From positions 1 through 20,447 of the forward strand of contig JAZNPQ010000012.1 of the NCBI GenBank assembly GCA_045589735.1: a stretch of 20,447 nucleotides of DNA, in the 5' to 3' direction. Under the pieces are notes generated by a model. It did not search any database and was not told the origin of the DNA. It worked only from the letters and a program-made list of their open reading frames with translations. The position numbers and the translations under genes are program-made. Positions 7,298-14,789 of this stretch are shown here, piece after piece. Numbering within the stretch: the first letter of the stretch is position 1; every line of letters begins with the position of its first letter. This stretch comes from RGIG3994 sp045589735 (lineage in GTDB: Bacteria; Bacillota; Clostridia; Oscillospirales; CAG-272).

Positions 7298-7334
7298 CTT
7301 TGACTTGTGGGTACTTTGACTTGTCAGAGTACCC
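7298..7334 (-). other. Hairpin and short direct repeat after ispF
   Basis: GGGTACTTTGAC (7309-7320) pairs with GTCAGAGTACCC (7323-7334), with one G-T wobble and an effectively 4-base or larger loop. It overlaps an 11-base direct repeat CTTTGACTTGT at 7298-7308 and 7314-7324. It lies 5 bases past the ispF stop and is the likely 3' end of the tsaE-to-ispF operon, but no T-run follows on the minus strand. It may be a factor-dependent end or a processing site. Confidence 0.45.
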
Positions 7335-7339
7335 TTTGC

Positions 7340-7813
7340 TTATTTATTCTCTATGAGACAGACCGCACGTGAGGCAATACCCTCACCTCTGCCGCTGAAG
7401 CCGAGTCTTTCCTCGGTCGTTGCCTTAACGCTTATCTGTGAAACCTGAATTTGCGCAAATTTTGCAATGTTTTCACGCATTTTTTCGATGTGCGGCGCGA
7501 GCTTTGGGGCTTGCGCGATAACAGTCGAGTCGATATTTACTATTCTGTAGCCTTCCCTATCAAGCCTTTCTACAACATGGGAAAGAAGAATAAGACTGTC
7601 AGCTCCCTTGTAGCTTGGGTCGTTATCGGGAAACAGCTTTCCGATGTCACCGAGCGCCGCCGCGCCAAGCAACGAATCCATTATCGCGTGAACGAGAACA
7701 TCCGCATCCGAGTGACCGTCAAGTCCCTTTTCGTATTCGAGCTCAACTCCGCCGATTATCAGCTTTCGACCGGCGACAAGCCTGTGAACATCATATCCCT
7801 CTCCGATTCTCAT
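7340..7813 (-). CDS. ispF: 2-C-methyl-D-erythritol 2,4-cyclodiphosphate synthase
   Basis: IspF cyclises CDP-ME 2-phosphate to MEcPP with release of CMP in the MEP isoprenoid pathway. The 157-aa length is standard. Zinc ligands D8, H10 (GYDVH) and H42 are present, along with DGHSDADVLVHAIMD (32-46), LGDIGKLFPD, and the C-terminal ATTEERLGFSGRGEGIA signature. It overlaps the ispD stop by ATGA (4 bases, with AAAGGAG upstream inside ispD), so the two consecutive-pathway genes are translationally coupled. The enzyme is a trimer in characterised family members. Confidence 0.97.
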   Translation of the reverse strand: MRIGEGYDVHRLVAGRKLIIGGVELEYEKGLDGHSDADVLVHAIMDSLLGAAALGDIGKLFPDNDPSYKGADSLILLSHVVERLDREGYRIVNIDSTVIAQAPKLAPHIEKMRENIAKFAQIQVSQISVKATTEERLGFSGRGEGIASRAVCLIENK

Positions 7814-8583
7814 TTTTTGCTCCTTTTCCTCATAGCAAGTATAGCCTCGGCAAAAAGAATGTCATCGGGTGTGGTTATTTTTATATTTTCGCGTCCGCAT
7901 TCAACAAGACGAATCGACGTATATCCTATTTTTTCCACTATCGAGCAATCGTCGGTTCCGACAAATTTTTCTTTTTTAGCTGTATACGCTGCCGCGCGAT
8001 AAAGATTTGCGCCGAACACCTGCGGTGTCTGTGCCAGCCACACGTTATTTCGGTCAAGAGTCTCGACGATAAAGCCCTTGGCTTTTTCGGTCCTTTTGAC
8101 GGTATCGACAGCCATAGTAGCCGCAGTTGCCGCGCCGTAAGCATACGCTTCTCGGCACACCTTTTCTATCATTTTCGAGGTTACAAGACAGCGTGCCCCG
8201 TCGTGTACAGCTACAAATTCTGTCTTATCGGATATTTCAAGCAGACCGCAAAACGCCGACTCCTGACGGTTCTCGCCGCCCGGAACGACCGCTATCAGCT
8301 TTTTTGATCCTATGCGCTCTCCAAGGTCGATAACATCGTGAATATATTCTTTTTTTGTGACGACAACTATCTCGGTTATGCACTCGGCTTTTTCAAAAGC
8401 CAGAAGCGTTCTTTCAAGCACGGTTTTTCCGCAAACCTTTATAAACTGCTTATTCTCTCCCTGCATTCTGGAGGAATTACCCGCAGCCAGAATTATTGCC
8501 GCTGTAGACTTGTATTTTTCCTTTCCGCCGACAGCTCTCATAGTATCCGCCGCAGCGTGAACTATCTTTTCACCCGTCTTCAT
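7810..8583 (-). CDS. ispD: 2-C-methyl-D-erythritol 4-phosphate cytidylyltransferase
   Basis: IspD joins CTP and MEP to give CDP-ME, the third step of the MEP pathway. The nucleotide-binding signature IILAAGNSSRM with the following NKQ is at about 30-46, and VAVHDGARCLV, DTVKRT, QTPQVF and GTDDCSIVE follow in the expected order. The 257-aa form has a charged N-terminal extension of about 27 residues before the Rossmann-type core. The ATG at 8583 has only a weak GAAG upstream and lies 5 bases past the rpiB stop, while an in-frame ATG at codon 15 (8541) is an alternative start. The identification is secure; the exact start is not. Confidence 0.95.
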   Translation of the reverse strand: MKTGEKIVHAAADTMRAVGGKEKYKSTAAIILAAGNSSRMQGENKQFIKVCGKTVLERTLLAFEKAECITEIVVVTKKEYIHDVIDLGERIGSKKLIAVVPGGENRQESAFCGLLEISDKTEFVAVHDGARCLVTSKMIEKVCREAYAYGAATAATMAVDTVKRTEKAKGFIVETLDRNNVWLAQTPQVFGANLYRAAAYTAKKEKFVGTDDCSIVEKIGYTSIRLVECGRENIKITTPDDILFAEAILAMRKRSKK

Positions 8584-8588
8584 AATTT

Positions 8589-9032
8589 TTACTTCAAAAG
8601 CTCATCGAGCATAGCCACACGTCTTGCGTGCTTTCCGCCCATATATTCGGTATCAACAAAAACATCTACGAGGTCAAGCGCAGTTCCCTCTCCGACAACT
8701 CTTGCGCCAAAGCAAAGCACGTTTGCATCGTTATGCTCTCTCGTAAGTCTTGCCGAATAGATCTCGGAGCAACACGCAGCGCGTATACCCGCGTGCTTGT
8801 TTGCCGCAATCGACATACCTATTCCCGTACCGCAGATAAGTATACCTCTTTCACATTCTCCGCTTTGAAGCTTTTTGCAAAGCGCGTCGGCAAAAATAGG
8901 ATAATCACAGCTATCGCTCGAATTCGTTCCGACGTCGGTTACCTCAAAGCCTCTTTCCTTAAGATGCTCGACGACCTTCAGCTTAAGCTCGTATGCGGCG
9001 TGGTCACAGCCGACAACTATCTTCATACTCAT
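8589..9032 (-). CDS. rpiB: Ribose-5-phosphate isomerase B
   Basis: RpiB interconverts ribose 5-phosphate and ribulose 5-phosphate. The 147-aa RpiB/LacAB-family protein shows GCDHAAYELK at the N-terminus, the anion-hole motif CGTGIGMSIAANK in the middle, and REHNDANVLCFGARV near the end. The catalytic cysteine is probably the one in ICGTGIG. The start ATG overlaps the tsaB stop by one base (TAATG) and follows AAAGGAG, so translation is coupled to tsaB. Its product is the substrate of Rpe, which is encoded further downstream on the same strand. Confidence 0.96.
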   Translation of the reverse strand: MSMKIVVGCDHAAYELKLKVVEHLKERGFEVTDVGTNSSDSCDYPIFADALCKKLQSGECERGILICGTGIGMSIAANKHAGIRAACCSEIYSARLTREHNDANVLCFGARVVGEGTALDLVDVFVDTEYMGGKHARRVAMLDELLK

Positions 9033-9760
9033 TATTTATTTGCTCCTTTAATTTTTTCATTATTATCAAGTGAACCCGACTCTCTCTCAAGTCTTTCACG
9101 TTCGGCTTGGGAAAGTCTCAGATAAACAGGTGTAAGCTCTATATCTGTTGAAGCTTTTCCCTCTCTGATTTGACGCAGCGCCACCTGCGCCACCGAATAT
9201 GCCGACTGACACACAAGTCGGTTAGGCGCTGCAGTCGCGTTTACTCTGCCCCTAAAGCCATCGAGAGTTATATCGGTTCCGTCACCGCAAACAATCACCC
9301 TTGTGTTTTTTTCCGCCAACTCTTCACATAGCTCTTCTATAGACAGCGCGCGGTCCTCGCAAAGCCTTTCCCCGTCAAAGCTGAACAGCGCGTTATATAC
9401 CTGTCCGCGTCTTGCATTCATAACAGCGCATATTATTCCGTCGCACCCTTTTACGTTATATGCAAGCGCTTCAAGCGTTGAAACGCCAACGCACGGCTTC
9501 TCACGGTCAAACGCAAGTCCCTTAAGCGTTGCCGCACCTATTCTGACTCCGGTAAACGAGCCGGGACCCGCAGAGCAGGCGAAAACATCAATATCCGACA
9601 CCTCACATCCAAACAGCTCAAGCATCGACGATATCATAGGAAGTATCGTTTCACTGTGGGTGTTTCCGTTATTTATCGTATATTCAGCAAGTAATTTTTC
9701 ATCCTCGCACAGCGCGACCGTTGCCGTAAGCGCCGTACTGTCAAGTGCAAGTATCCTCAC
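9032..9760 (-). CDS. tsaB: tRNA threonylcarbamoyladenosine biosynthesis protein TsaB
   Basis: TsaB is the non-catalytic ASKHA-fold partner of TsaD in forming t6A37 on ANN-decoding tRNAs. The 242-aa protein opens with the family signature ILALDST, followed by HSETILPMI (about 35-43) and the highly conserved AGPGSFTGVRIG (about 65-76). The start is GTG at 9760, 6 bases after AAAGGAG; no better ATG is present. It follows tsaE with a 16-base gap. tsaD, the catalytic subunit, is not in the window. The C-terminal region is rather acidic and polar, without a recognisable extra domain. Confidence 0.95.
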   Translation of the reverse strand: MRILALDSTALTATVALCEDEKLLAEYTINNGNTHSETILPMISSMLELFGCEVSDIDVFACSAGPGSFTGVRIGAATLKGLAFDREKPCVGVSTLEALAYNVKGCDGIICAVMNARRGQVYNALFSFDGERLCEDRALSIEELCEELAEKNTRVIVCGDGTDITLDGFRGRVNATAAPNRLVCQSAYSVAQVALRQIREGKASTDIELTPVYLRLSQAERERLERESGSLDNNEKIKGANK

Positions 9761-9776
9761 TGCATTCTCCTTTTGC

Positions 9777-10217
9777 TTAATTAATCATATCGGCAATTAT
9801 TTTTCTCGGAACGTCTCCGTTTCCTTCGATAGTGACTTTTATATATTTTTCGGGAAGCGCATATTCTATATTCTCCGCCCACTCGCAAACGACTACGCCG
9901 TCCCTTTCGAGATAATCGTAAAATCCTGTAGAATACAGATCGTCGTCATCTGTTATACGCCACACGTCAAAGTGATATACGTCTGTATTTCCTCTGTATT
10001 CGTTTACTATCGCAAACGATGGCGAACGCACAGCAGCTGACGGACAGAAACGTGCGCAAAATCCTCTTGTAAAAGCTGTTTTTCCTGCGCCGAGCCCACC
10101 GAAAAGCGCGACAAATCGAGGAAGTTTATTCTGTTCTATCAGCAGAGCAAGCTCTTTTCCGGCTTTCTCCGTTTCTTCTGCGCTAAGTGAAACAGTCTCG
10201 TAAAGCTTTTGGTTCAT
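9777..10217 (-). CDS. tsaE: tRNA t6A biosynthesis ATPase TsaE
   Basis: TsaE is the ATPase of the TsaBDE complex for t6A tRNA modification. The protein has the P-loop FGGLGAGKTAFTRG and the later VYHFDVWRI segment typical of this small family. I place the start at the ATG at 10215-10217, giving 146 aa: it follows GGAGAG by about 9 bases, while the in-frame ATG further upstream (10271) lies inside the spacer of a near-consensus promoter and so would not be transcribed. It is the first gene of the packed tsaE-tsaB-rpiB-ispD-ispF series. Confidence 0.94.
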   Translation of the reverse strand: MNQKLYETVSLSAEETEKAGKELALLIEQNKLPRFVALFGGLGAGKTAFTRGFCARFCPSAAVRSPSFAIVNEYRGNTDVYHFDVWRITDDDDLYSTGFYDYLERDGVVVCEWAENIEYALPEKYIKVTIEGNGDVPRKIIADMIN

Positions 10218-10248
10218 CGGTACTAACTCTCCGTCTGTAATATATATT

Positions 10249-10277
10249 ATTATATCACATATCCTTCGCATTGTAAA
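10249..10277 (-). promoter_or_regulatory. Sigma-A promoter of the tsaE operon
   Basis: On the minus strand TTTACA (10272-10277), a 17-base spacer and a perfect TATAAT (10249-10254) are present. Transcription should start near 10242, giving a leader of about 25 bases that contains the tsaE ribosome binding site. It lies 18 bases past the terminator of the upstream gene. Confidence 0.85.
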
Positions 10278-10294
10278 GCGTCTGTGAAAAAAAG

Positions 10295-10327
10295 TTCACC
10301 CAAAAAGCAGTATCCTTTTTGGGTGAA
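10295..10327 (-). terminator. Intrinsic terminator of the upstream membrane-protein gene
   Basis: A perfect 13-bp stem (10295-10307 with 10315-10327) has a 7-base loop. On the minus strand the stem is followed by ACTTTTTTTC. It starts just after the stop at 10334, so it ends the membrane-protein transcript before the tsaE promoter. Confidence 0.88.
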
Positions 10328-10333
10328 TATTTT

Positions 10334-11005
10334 TTATTTTTTCGGTTCGTCGAATTTTTCGATATTGTCAATAACGTAAGTCATCATACGGTTTTTTATA
10401 TATTTCTGATTTCCTACAACGAAATCGGAAAGTCTGTCGGTCGCCGTACCGTCATTAACGCTTCGAAGTGTCGTGAGCTTACGCGACATATTGAGATCGC
10501 CCACCCCTTCAAGACAGTTTATCATTCTCGCAAAATCCGAATCGGGCATATCGTAAAACATTTTCCAGCCCTCGTATTCGTTACGCTCTCCAAGGTCAAA
10601 AAGCATTTTATATACCGCAAGAGGCTTAAACACATCCCCAACGCCGAACATTCCGCGTTTACCGAGGAATCCTCCAAGCCAAAGCTCGCTTTCTTCGTAG
10701 ATTCTTTTTGCCATAAAGAAATTCATTTGGTCGTTTATATCCTCAAAAGTAAGCTCCGAGCGACGTCTGTTGCGACCTGTTTTTCTGTCAGTCAAAAAAT
10801 AATTTTTACGGAATTCACGCATTACGAAGAAATATACGGCTATAAGACCGCTCATTATCATCAGAAGAATCGTGCTTATTACAAGCATGATCCTTGTCGC
10901 ATCATGCTTGCTGCAAAGTCCCACTATGAGCGAAATAACCGCCGCAAGTAACGGTGCGAAGGTCCACACATAGGGGAGGTACTTCCTTATTTTATCAAAA
11001 ATCAT
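10334..11005 (-). CDS. Membrane protein of unknown function (two helices plus soluble domain)
   Basis: I do not recognise this 223-aa protein. It has two N-terminal membrane helices (about 13-31 and 39-62), then a basic linker with RKTGRNRRRSE, then a roughly 140-residue soluble domain, probably cytoplasmic and mostly helical, with motifs such as GGFLGKRGMFGVGDVFKP and YDMPDSDFARMINCLEGVGD. The start at 11005 follows AAGAGG by about 10 bases. An in-frame ATG 27 codons upstream (11086) would fall at about the transcription start of the promoter there, so it is less likely. The gene is monocistronic, with its own strong promoter and terminator, between the t6A operon and an S24-type repressor. 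No function is proposed. Confidence 0.75.
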   Translation of the reverse strand: MIFDKIRKYLPYVWTFAPLLAAVISLIVGLCSKHDATRIMLVISTILLMIMSGLIAVYFFVMREFRKNYFLTDRKTGRNRRRSELTFEDINDQMNFFMAKRIYEESELWLGGFLGKRGMFGVGDVFKPLAVYKMLFDLGERNEYEGWKMFYDMPDSDFARMINCLEGVGDLNMSRKLTTLRSVNDGTATDRLSDFVVGNQKYIKNRMMTYVIDNIEKFDEPKK

Positions 11006-11093
11006 ATAATATCCGCACCTCTTAAAGGTATCCTTTCTTTTAGTTTTGCGCGGCATCAAACTGTTACACGCAAAACCTTCTTTCATGAACCAT

Positions 11094-11122
11094 ATTATAC
11101 CACATTATGAAATCTTTTTCAA
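11094..11122 (-). promoter_or_regulatory. Sigma-A promoter of the two-helix membrane protein
   Basis: On the minus strand TTGAAA (11117-11122) and a perfect TATAAT (11094-11099) are separated by 17 bases. Transcription would start near 11087, giving a leader of about 80 bases before the chosen ATG at 11005. Confidence 0.85.
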
Positions 11123-11156
11123 GTGTTATTTCATATTTTGATAAAACAATTATGTT

Positions 11157-11987
11157 TTACTTTCTTTTGAGCTTTCCAATGACCTTTCCGCAGCAAAGAA
11201 TCTCGTCGAAATCCTTGAGCAGTATCTCTCCAAACTCGGGATTGAGCGATATAAGTCGGTCGCCGCCGTATTTTTTGAAATACCCCGCGCCGTCAAGCAC
11301 GAATATACCGAGATCTCCGTTTTCCACCGTGTCGCAATCCTGAACGAGCAGAACGTCACCGTCATGATATCGCGGTTCCATGCTTCGTCCGCTTATCTTA
11401 ACAGCAAAGTCAGCGCCTGCGGTTCTTGCGTTGTCGGGTATAACTATCTCGTCAGCCGAGGATTCGTCAAGAAATACGCCAAGTCCCGCCGAAACAGCAA
11501 GGTCAAACAGCGCAATCGGTCTTTTCCCGAATCTTGCTCCGACACTTCCGCTTTCAACATATTCGGAAACAGTATTGGGAACACCGAGAACCTTTGCGCG
11601 TGGAGATACCCTTCTCTCTCTTTCGGAATCTGAAGCAGGGGTGGATGCATAATCTGCTGTCCTCAGACGTTCGCATTCCTTTTCCAGAACAAGCGTCACC
11701 ATCTCGCGTCCGTGAGAATCAAGCCGTCTGTAATTTTCAACAAGACGCATCTCTCCCGTTTCAAGAGTATAGTTGTTGTTATTTTCAGGTTTGCCCGAAA
11801 CTATATAGTCGATAGAGCATCCGAGCGCATCGCATATCGCTACTATATTAGAAAGCTTTGGCGAGTCACTTATACCCGCAAGTATTTTCGATAGCGTACC
11901 AAGTGGGATCCCCGTAAGTCCCGAAAGCTCATCGTTAGTTATCTTCTTTTGTGATTTCAGTTGCTTTATACGGTCAATGTAATCCAT
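11157..11987 (-). CDS. XRE-family transcriptional repressor with S24 (LexA/CI-like) peptidase domain
   Basis: The 276-aa protein joins an N-terminal XRE helix-turn-helix domain (about 1-65, with ELSGLTGIPLGTLSKI as the core) to a C-terminal LexA/CI-type S24 domain (about 160-276). A candidate self-cleavage bond is A167-G168 (SAGLG). The catalytic serine is S202 (SGRSMEP), and K238 aligns with the LexA lysine by counting from the GD pair at 210-211. It is therefore probably an autocleavable repressor that responds to DNA damage or another stress. It is not LexA itself, whose DNA-binding domain is a winged helix. The start follows GGAGG by 7 bases. It is divergent from a small membrane-protein gene, which is a likely target along with its own promoter. 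No other phage genes are near. Confidence 0.92.
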   Translation of the reverse strand: MDYIDRIKQLKSQKKITNDELSGLTGIPLGTLSKILAGISDSPKLSNIVAICDALGCSIDYIVSGKPENNNNYTLETGEMRLVENYRRLDSHGREMVTLVLEKECERLRTADYASTPASDSERERRVSPRAKVLGVPNTVSEYVESGSVGARFGKRPIALFDLAVSAGLGVFLDESSADEIVIPDNARTAGADFAVKISGRSMEPRYHDGDVLLVQDCDTVENGDLGIFVLDGAGYFKKYGGDRLISLNPEFGEILLKDFDEILCCGKVIGKLKRK

Positions 11988-12019
11988 TTTCAGACCTCCG
12001 TTTTTCTTTTTGTGGAATC

Positions 12020-12048
12020 ATTATAACACAATTTTTCCGTTTTGTAAA
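12020..12048 (-). promoter_or_regulatory. Promoter of the XRE/S24 repressor
   Basis: On the minus strand TTTACA (12043-12048) and a perfect TATAAT (12020-12025) have a 17-base spacer. The bases before the -10 read TGTGT, the same as in the divergent promoter at 12089-12117. The leader to the ATG is about 25 bases. Confidence 0.85.
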
Positions 12049-12088
12049 TAGTTTTTTGAAAAAATTTCGTTTTTTGGAAGAAAAACCA

Positions 12089-12117
12089 TTGACAAATGTC
12101 TTTTTTTGTGTTATACT
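12089..12117 (+). promoter_or_regulatory. Strong promoter of the small two-helix membrane protein, with a possible operator
   Basis: A perfect TTGACA (12089-12094), a 17-base spacer and TATACT (12112-12117) are present. The -35 overlaps a 10-base palindrome GACAAATGTC (12091-12100), a plausible site for a repressor. The gene start is about 75 bases downstream of the expected transcription start. Confidence 0.85.
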
Positions 12118-12195
12118 GTCGTTGCAAAGACCAAAACAAGAAAAAATTTGGCACAAAAATGCACGTCACCTGAAAAAAAGAAAGGATAATATATT

Positions 12196-12489
12196 ATGAA
12201 CAGAACCTACAATTACAAGGCATACGAAAGCAACTGTACTCCCATAAAAATATCCAAAACCGATTCCTATGACGCTCTTGACGTTCTCGGTTCCATTATC
12301 GGAAAACTCACGTCGTCAAATATTCTTTCCGTAATTCGCGCGATAGCGGCTCTTCTCTGCTTCTTTGGCTTTATAGGAGTAATCGGCAGTGTTGAATCCG
12401 AAGCAATGACAGTCGGCAGCGGAATCATACTCTCGCTCTTCCTTGTTTTTATAGAAATACTTTGCTTCATTCCGAAAAAGCACAAATAA
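12196..12489 (+). CDS. Small membrane protein with two helices, unknown function
   Basis: The 97-aa protein has a polar N-terminal third, then two hydrophobic helices (about 45-65 and 72-92) and a basic end (PKKHK). The start follows AAAGGA by about 10 bases. It has a near-perfect promoter with an untranslated leader and a very strong terminator, so it is likely to be expressed as a single gene. It faces an S24-type repressor across a shared intergenic region, which suggests it is under that repressor. No family is recognised. A stress-induced membrane protein or a toxin-like peptide are both possible, but nothing in the sequence decides this. Confidence 0.7.
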   Translation: MNRTYNYKAYESNCTPIKISKTDSYDALDVLGSIIGKLTSSNILSVIRAIAALLCFFGFIGVIGSVESEAMTVGSGIILSLFLVFIEILCFIPKKHK

Positions 12490-12532
12490 AGATAAACGCA
12501 CGCGCATTGGCGCGTGCGTTTATCTTTATTTG
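12483..12532. terminator. Bidirectional 23-bp terminator between convergent genes
   Basis: A perfect 23-bp stem (12483-12505 with 12510-12532) closes an ATTG loop. The 5' arm includes the last codons and stop of the small membrane protein, and the 3' arm ends 2 bases before the spoIIP stop. A/T-rich outer ends flank a GC-rich core, so it can terminate both transcripts. Confidence 0.88.
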
Positions 12533-12534
12533 CT

Positions 12535-13788
12535 TTATTTGCAAATCACTTTCGCAAGTGCGTCAGCAACCTCTCGTGCGGCTGCTTCGGCTTCCTTCAA
12601 AGTGTTTCCCGCCGCGCCCATTTCAAGCAACAAAGAATATGTCGCATACTGCTGATTATACGAAGAATCTCGCAGACAGGTCGGTCTGCAAATCCCCTCG
12701 TTTTTTGCGTTCAAGACTTCACGCAGCCTTTGAGCCAACGCAAGATTCTGTTCCCAGCCGAGTATCTCGGAATCCTTACCGCCGCTTCCGACAACACACA
12801 TAACCTGCGCAGCGCTTCCTTTTTCCGTGGCTATCACGGGACGGACAAGCTCTCCTGTTGAACGTACTACGGCGTCGCGGTGTACATCTATAACGTACTG
12901 TATCGACGGATATTCCGACAGATATTTTTTTATAGTCGCGGCAGAACGGTCATACGACCCGCCGTACCCCTCTGCGTCGTGCATAATTTCGCAGTGAAGC
13001 GTCGGTATTCCCGACTCGTTCAACACGTCTGATATTATTTCACCTATGTATACAACATTTTTCGATGTGTCAGATGACCTTGCTATCTCTTTTGAAGGAT
13101 CGTACCATAACGCACCCTCGTCGGTATACCCTTCGGTTCCGTGAGTATGTACGATAAGCACGAGCGGCCCTCCTTCGGGGTATATACTGTCGGGCGAGGT
13201 GGATACGCTTATGTCCTTGAGAGCGTCAAGATTCGGTGTAAACGAGCTTTGATTATATATGTAACCGTTACCGTACTCGGATAGTCCCAAGTCAAGCGGT
13301 ATAATGCCACTCATACCTGTCGGTATTTTTTCGGGATAATAGGCGTATATATCTTCCGGAAGCGGTCTATCTGTATTTTCGGGGACACTGCTTTCGGTAT
13401 TCGTCGGCAGAGTATCTGTCGGCTCTTCGGTGTCGATCGGTAATTCTTCGGGTTTGGTAACATCGGTCTCGGTGTTTTTATCAAGAGAAAGGTCAACGAA
13501 GCTTTGACCGAGCATTATCTCCTGTATGCTTTTTCCCGATACCGCATCCGAGCCGAAAAGCTTCGACATAACGACCTGTCCGATATCTCCGTCCGAAAAG
13601 AACAGCGAAAACAGCTCAGACGCCGCAAACGCCAAAGTAAAAAGCATCACTGACAGCGTCATAACGCAGTAAAAAACGTACGGTCTTTGGAATTTCGACT
13701 GACCTTTTGGGAATTTATCCGAAGTCGGCAAATTTAATTTCTCCGAATTTTGTGCAGGAAACTGTTTTGTATCGTAATCGTTGTTCAT
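12535..13788 (-). CDS. spoIIP: Stage II sporulation protein P
   Basis: SpoIIP is a membrane-anchored cell-wall hydrolase (amidase and endopeptidase in characterised homologs) that works with SpoIID and SpoIIM to thin septal peptidoglycan for engulfment of the forespore. The 417-aa protein has a cytoplasmic N-terminus, one membrane helix (about 37-64), a variable acidic and proline-rich linker (about 103-145), and the catalytic domain from about 205. The zinc-site motifs LIVHTHGTEGY (211-221) and DVHRDAV (301-307) are present, as is a late LLLEMG motif. The start follows AAAAGGGA. It lies directly after gpr, the same order as in Bacillus subtilis, and is probably co-transcribed with it. Confidence 0.96.
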   Translation of the reverse strand: MNNDYDTKQFPAQNSEKLNLPTSDKFPKGQSKFQRPYVFYCVMTLSVMLFTLAFAASELFSLFFSDGDIGQVVMSKLFGSDAVSGKSIQEIMLGQSFVDLSLDKNTETDVTKPEELPIDTEEPTDTLPTNTESSVPENTDRPLPEDIYAYYPEKIPTGMSGIIPLDLGLSEYGNGYIYNQSSFTPNLDALKDISVSTSPDSIYPEGGPLVLIVHTHGTEGYTDEGALWYDPSKEIARSSDTSKNVVYIGEIISDVLNESGIPTLHCEIMHDAEGYGGSYDRSAATIKKYLSEYPSIQYVIDVHRDAVVRSTGELVRPVIATEKGSAAQVMCVVGSGGKDSEILGWEQNLALAQRLREVLNAKNEGICRPTCLRDSSYNQQYATYSLLLEMGAAGNTLKEAEAAAREVADALAKVICK

Positions 13789-13819
13789 AACTATCCCTTT
13801 TAAACCTTGATGTTAAATT

Positions 13820-14722
13820 TTATGCGTAGTCACCTAGACTTATTCCAAACGCGCGGTCAATGCTTGACGCAAATAAACGGCAAACGCATTTCACTATCTC
13901 ATCGCACTCCTTTGGCGCGACAAAAAAGCTTTTTCCGTTGTTCAAAACCTTTTCAAGCTCTTTTGACACGGTTTCGTTTCCCGACATAGACAAAACATCG
14001 CGCACAAGTGTAGAAGAATCCACAACCGTAGGAACTCCAAGAGCTATGACAGGCACACCGAGAGTTTCCTTCGAGAGTGCAAAGCGTCGGTTTCCGACGC
14101 CCGAACCGGGATTTATACCGCAATCCGAAAGCTGCACCGTTGCGGCAAGTCGGTCGCAGGATCTTGCGGCAAGAGCGTCGATAGCTATAACCACGTCGGG
14201 AGCTGCGCTTGATACCGCGCCCTTAACAAGCTCGGCAGTCTCAATACCGGTCTGACCGAGAACCCCGGGAGAAACAGAGGATACACGGCAACACTCAAGC
14301 TTTTCGAACATTTTGGGGGCAGCATCTGCAAGATGGCGCGTCGCCGTTATTCTCGAAACGCTGCCGGGACCTACTGCGTCAGGTGTCATTTCTTCATTTC
14401 CAAGCCCTACGACAAGTACAGAAAAATTCCCGGACAGCTTTTTACCCGTCATATTTTCGGCAAATGACACAAGCTCAGCCGACAAAAGCTCAGAAATGCT
14501 ATCGAGCGCGTATCCGTCAAGCTCCCAAAGCTTTCCCGTGTTTAAAGTAACATAGTTTCCCGCAGGACGCCCAATGACCTTTGCGGCATTCTCAGAAATA
14601 TAAATACGCTCCAGAGTTACTCCGTTCTCACATTCAATACGGGACAGCTCTGCTCCGTCGGGCAGCCGTTCTTTACTTTTTATAAATTCACAAGCAAGGT
14701 CGGTTCTGAAATGTTGCTCCAT
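13820..14722 (-). CDS. gpr: Germination protease GPR
   Basis: GPR is an aspartic-type protease (MEROPS A25) that degrades small acid-soluble proteins at the start of spore germination. The protein is 300 aa, shorter than the roughly 370 aa in Bacillus. It has the FRTDLA segment near the N-terminus (5-10), around which the zymogen is processed in Bacillus, then VVGLGN (104-109), MTPDAVGP (112-119) and VIAIDALAAR (178-187). D115 and D182 correspond to the two conserved aspartates. NPGSGVGNRR and GVPTVVD follow as expected. The start has AGAGGAG about 6 bases upstream. Forespore-specific sigma-G or sigma-F control is expected from the family, but I could not identify a convincing promoter of that class. 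Confidence 0.95.
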   Translation of the reverse strand: MEQHFRTDLACEFIKSKERLPDGAELSRIECENGVTLERIYISENAAKVIGRPAGNYVTLNTGKLWELDGYALDSISELLSAELVSFAENMTGKKLSGNFSVLVVGLGNEEMTPDAVGPGSVSRITATRHLADAAPKMFEKLECCRVSSVSPGVLGQTGIETAELVKGAVSSAAPDVVIAIDALAARSCDRLAATVQLSDCGINPGSGVGNRRFALSKETLGVPVIALGVPTVVDSSTLVRDVLSMSGNETVSKELEKVLNNGKSFFVAPKECDEIVKCVCRLFASSIDRAFGISLGDYA

Positions 14723-14789
14723 AAAATCTCCTCTGTTTCCTTTTTAGATATATTATTTGCGGATATATTATTAAATATTTATAGTGAAT

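Noticed and set aside
7451..8307. Plus-strand open frames opposite ispF and ispD
   Set aside because: They overlap each other and two well-identified genes in antisense, and show no ribosome binding site or domain.
11157..11987. S24-domain gene as the SOS regulator lexA
   Set aside because: The N-terminal domain is an XRE-type helix-turn-helix, not the LexA winged helix, and the protein is longer than the typical roughly 200 aa of LexA.
11157..12489. Prophage immunity region
   Set aside because: The repressor and divergent promoters resemble one, but no integrase, Cro, replication or structural phage gene is present within several kilobases on either side.
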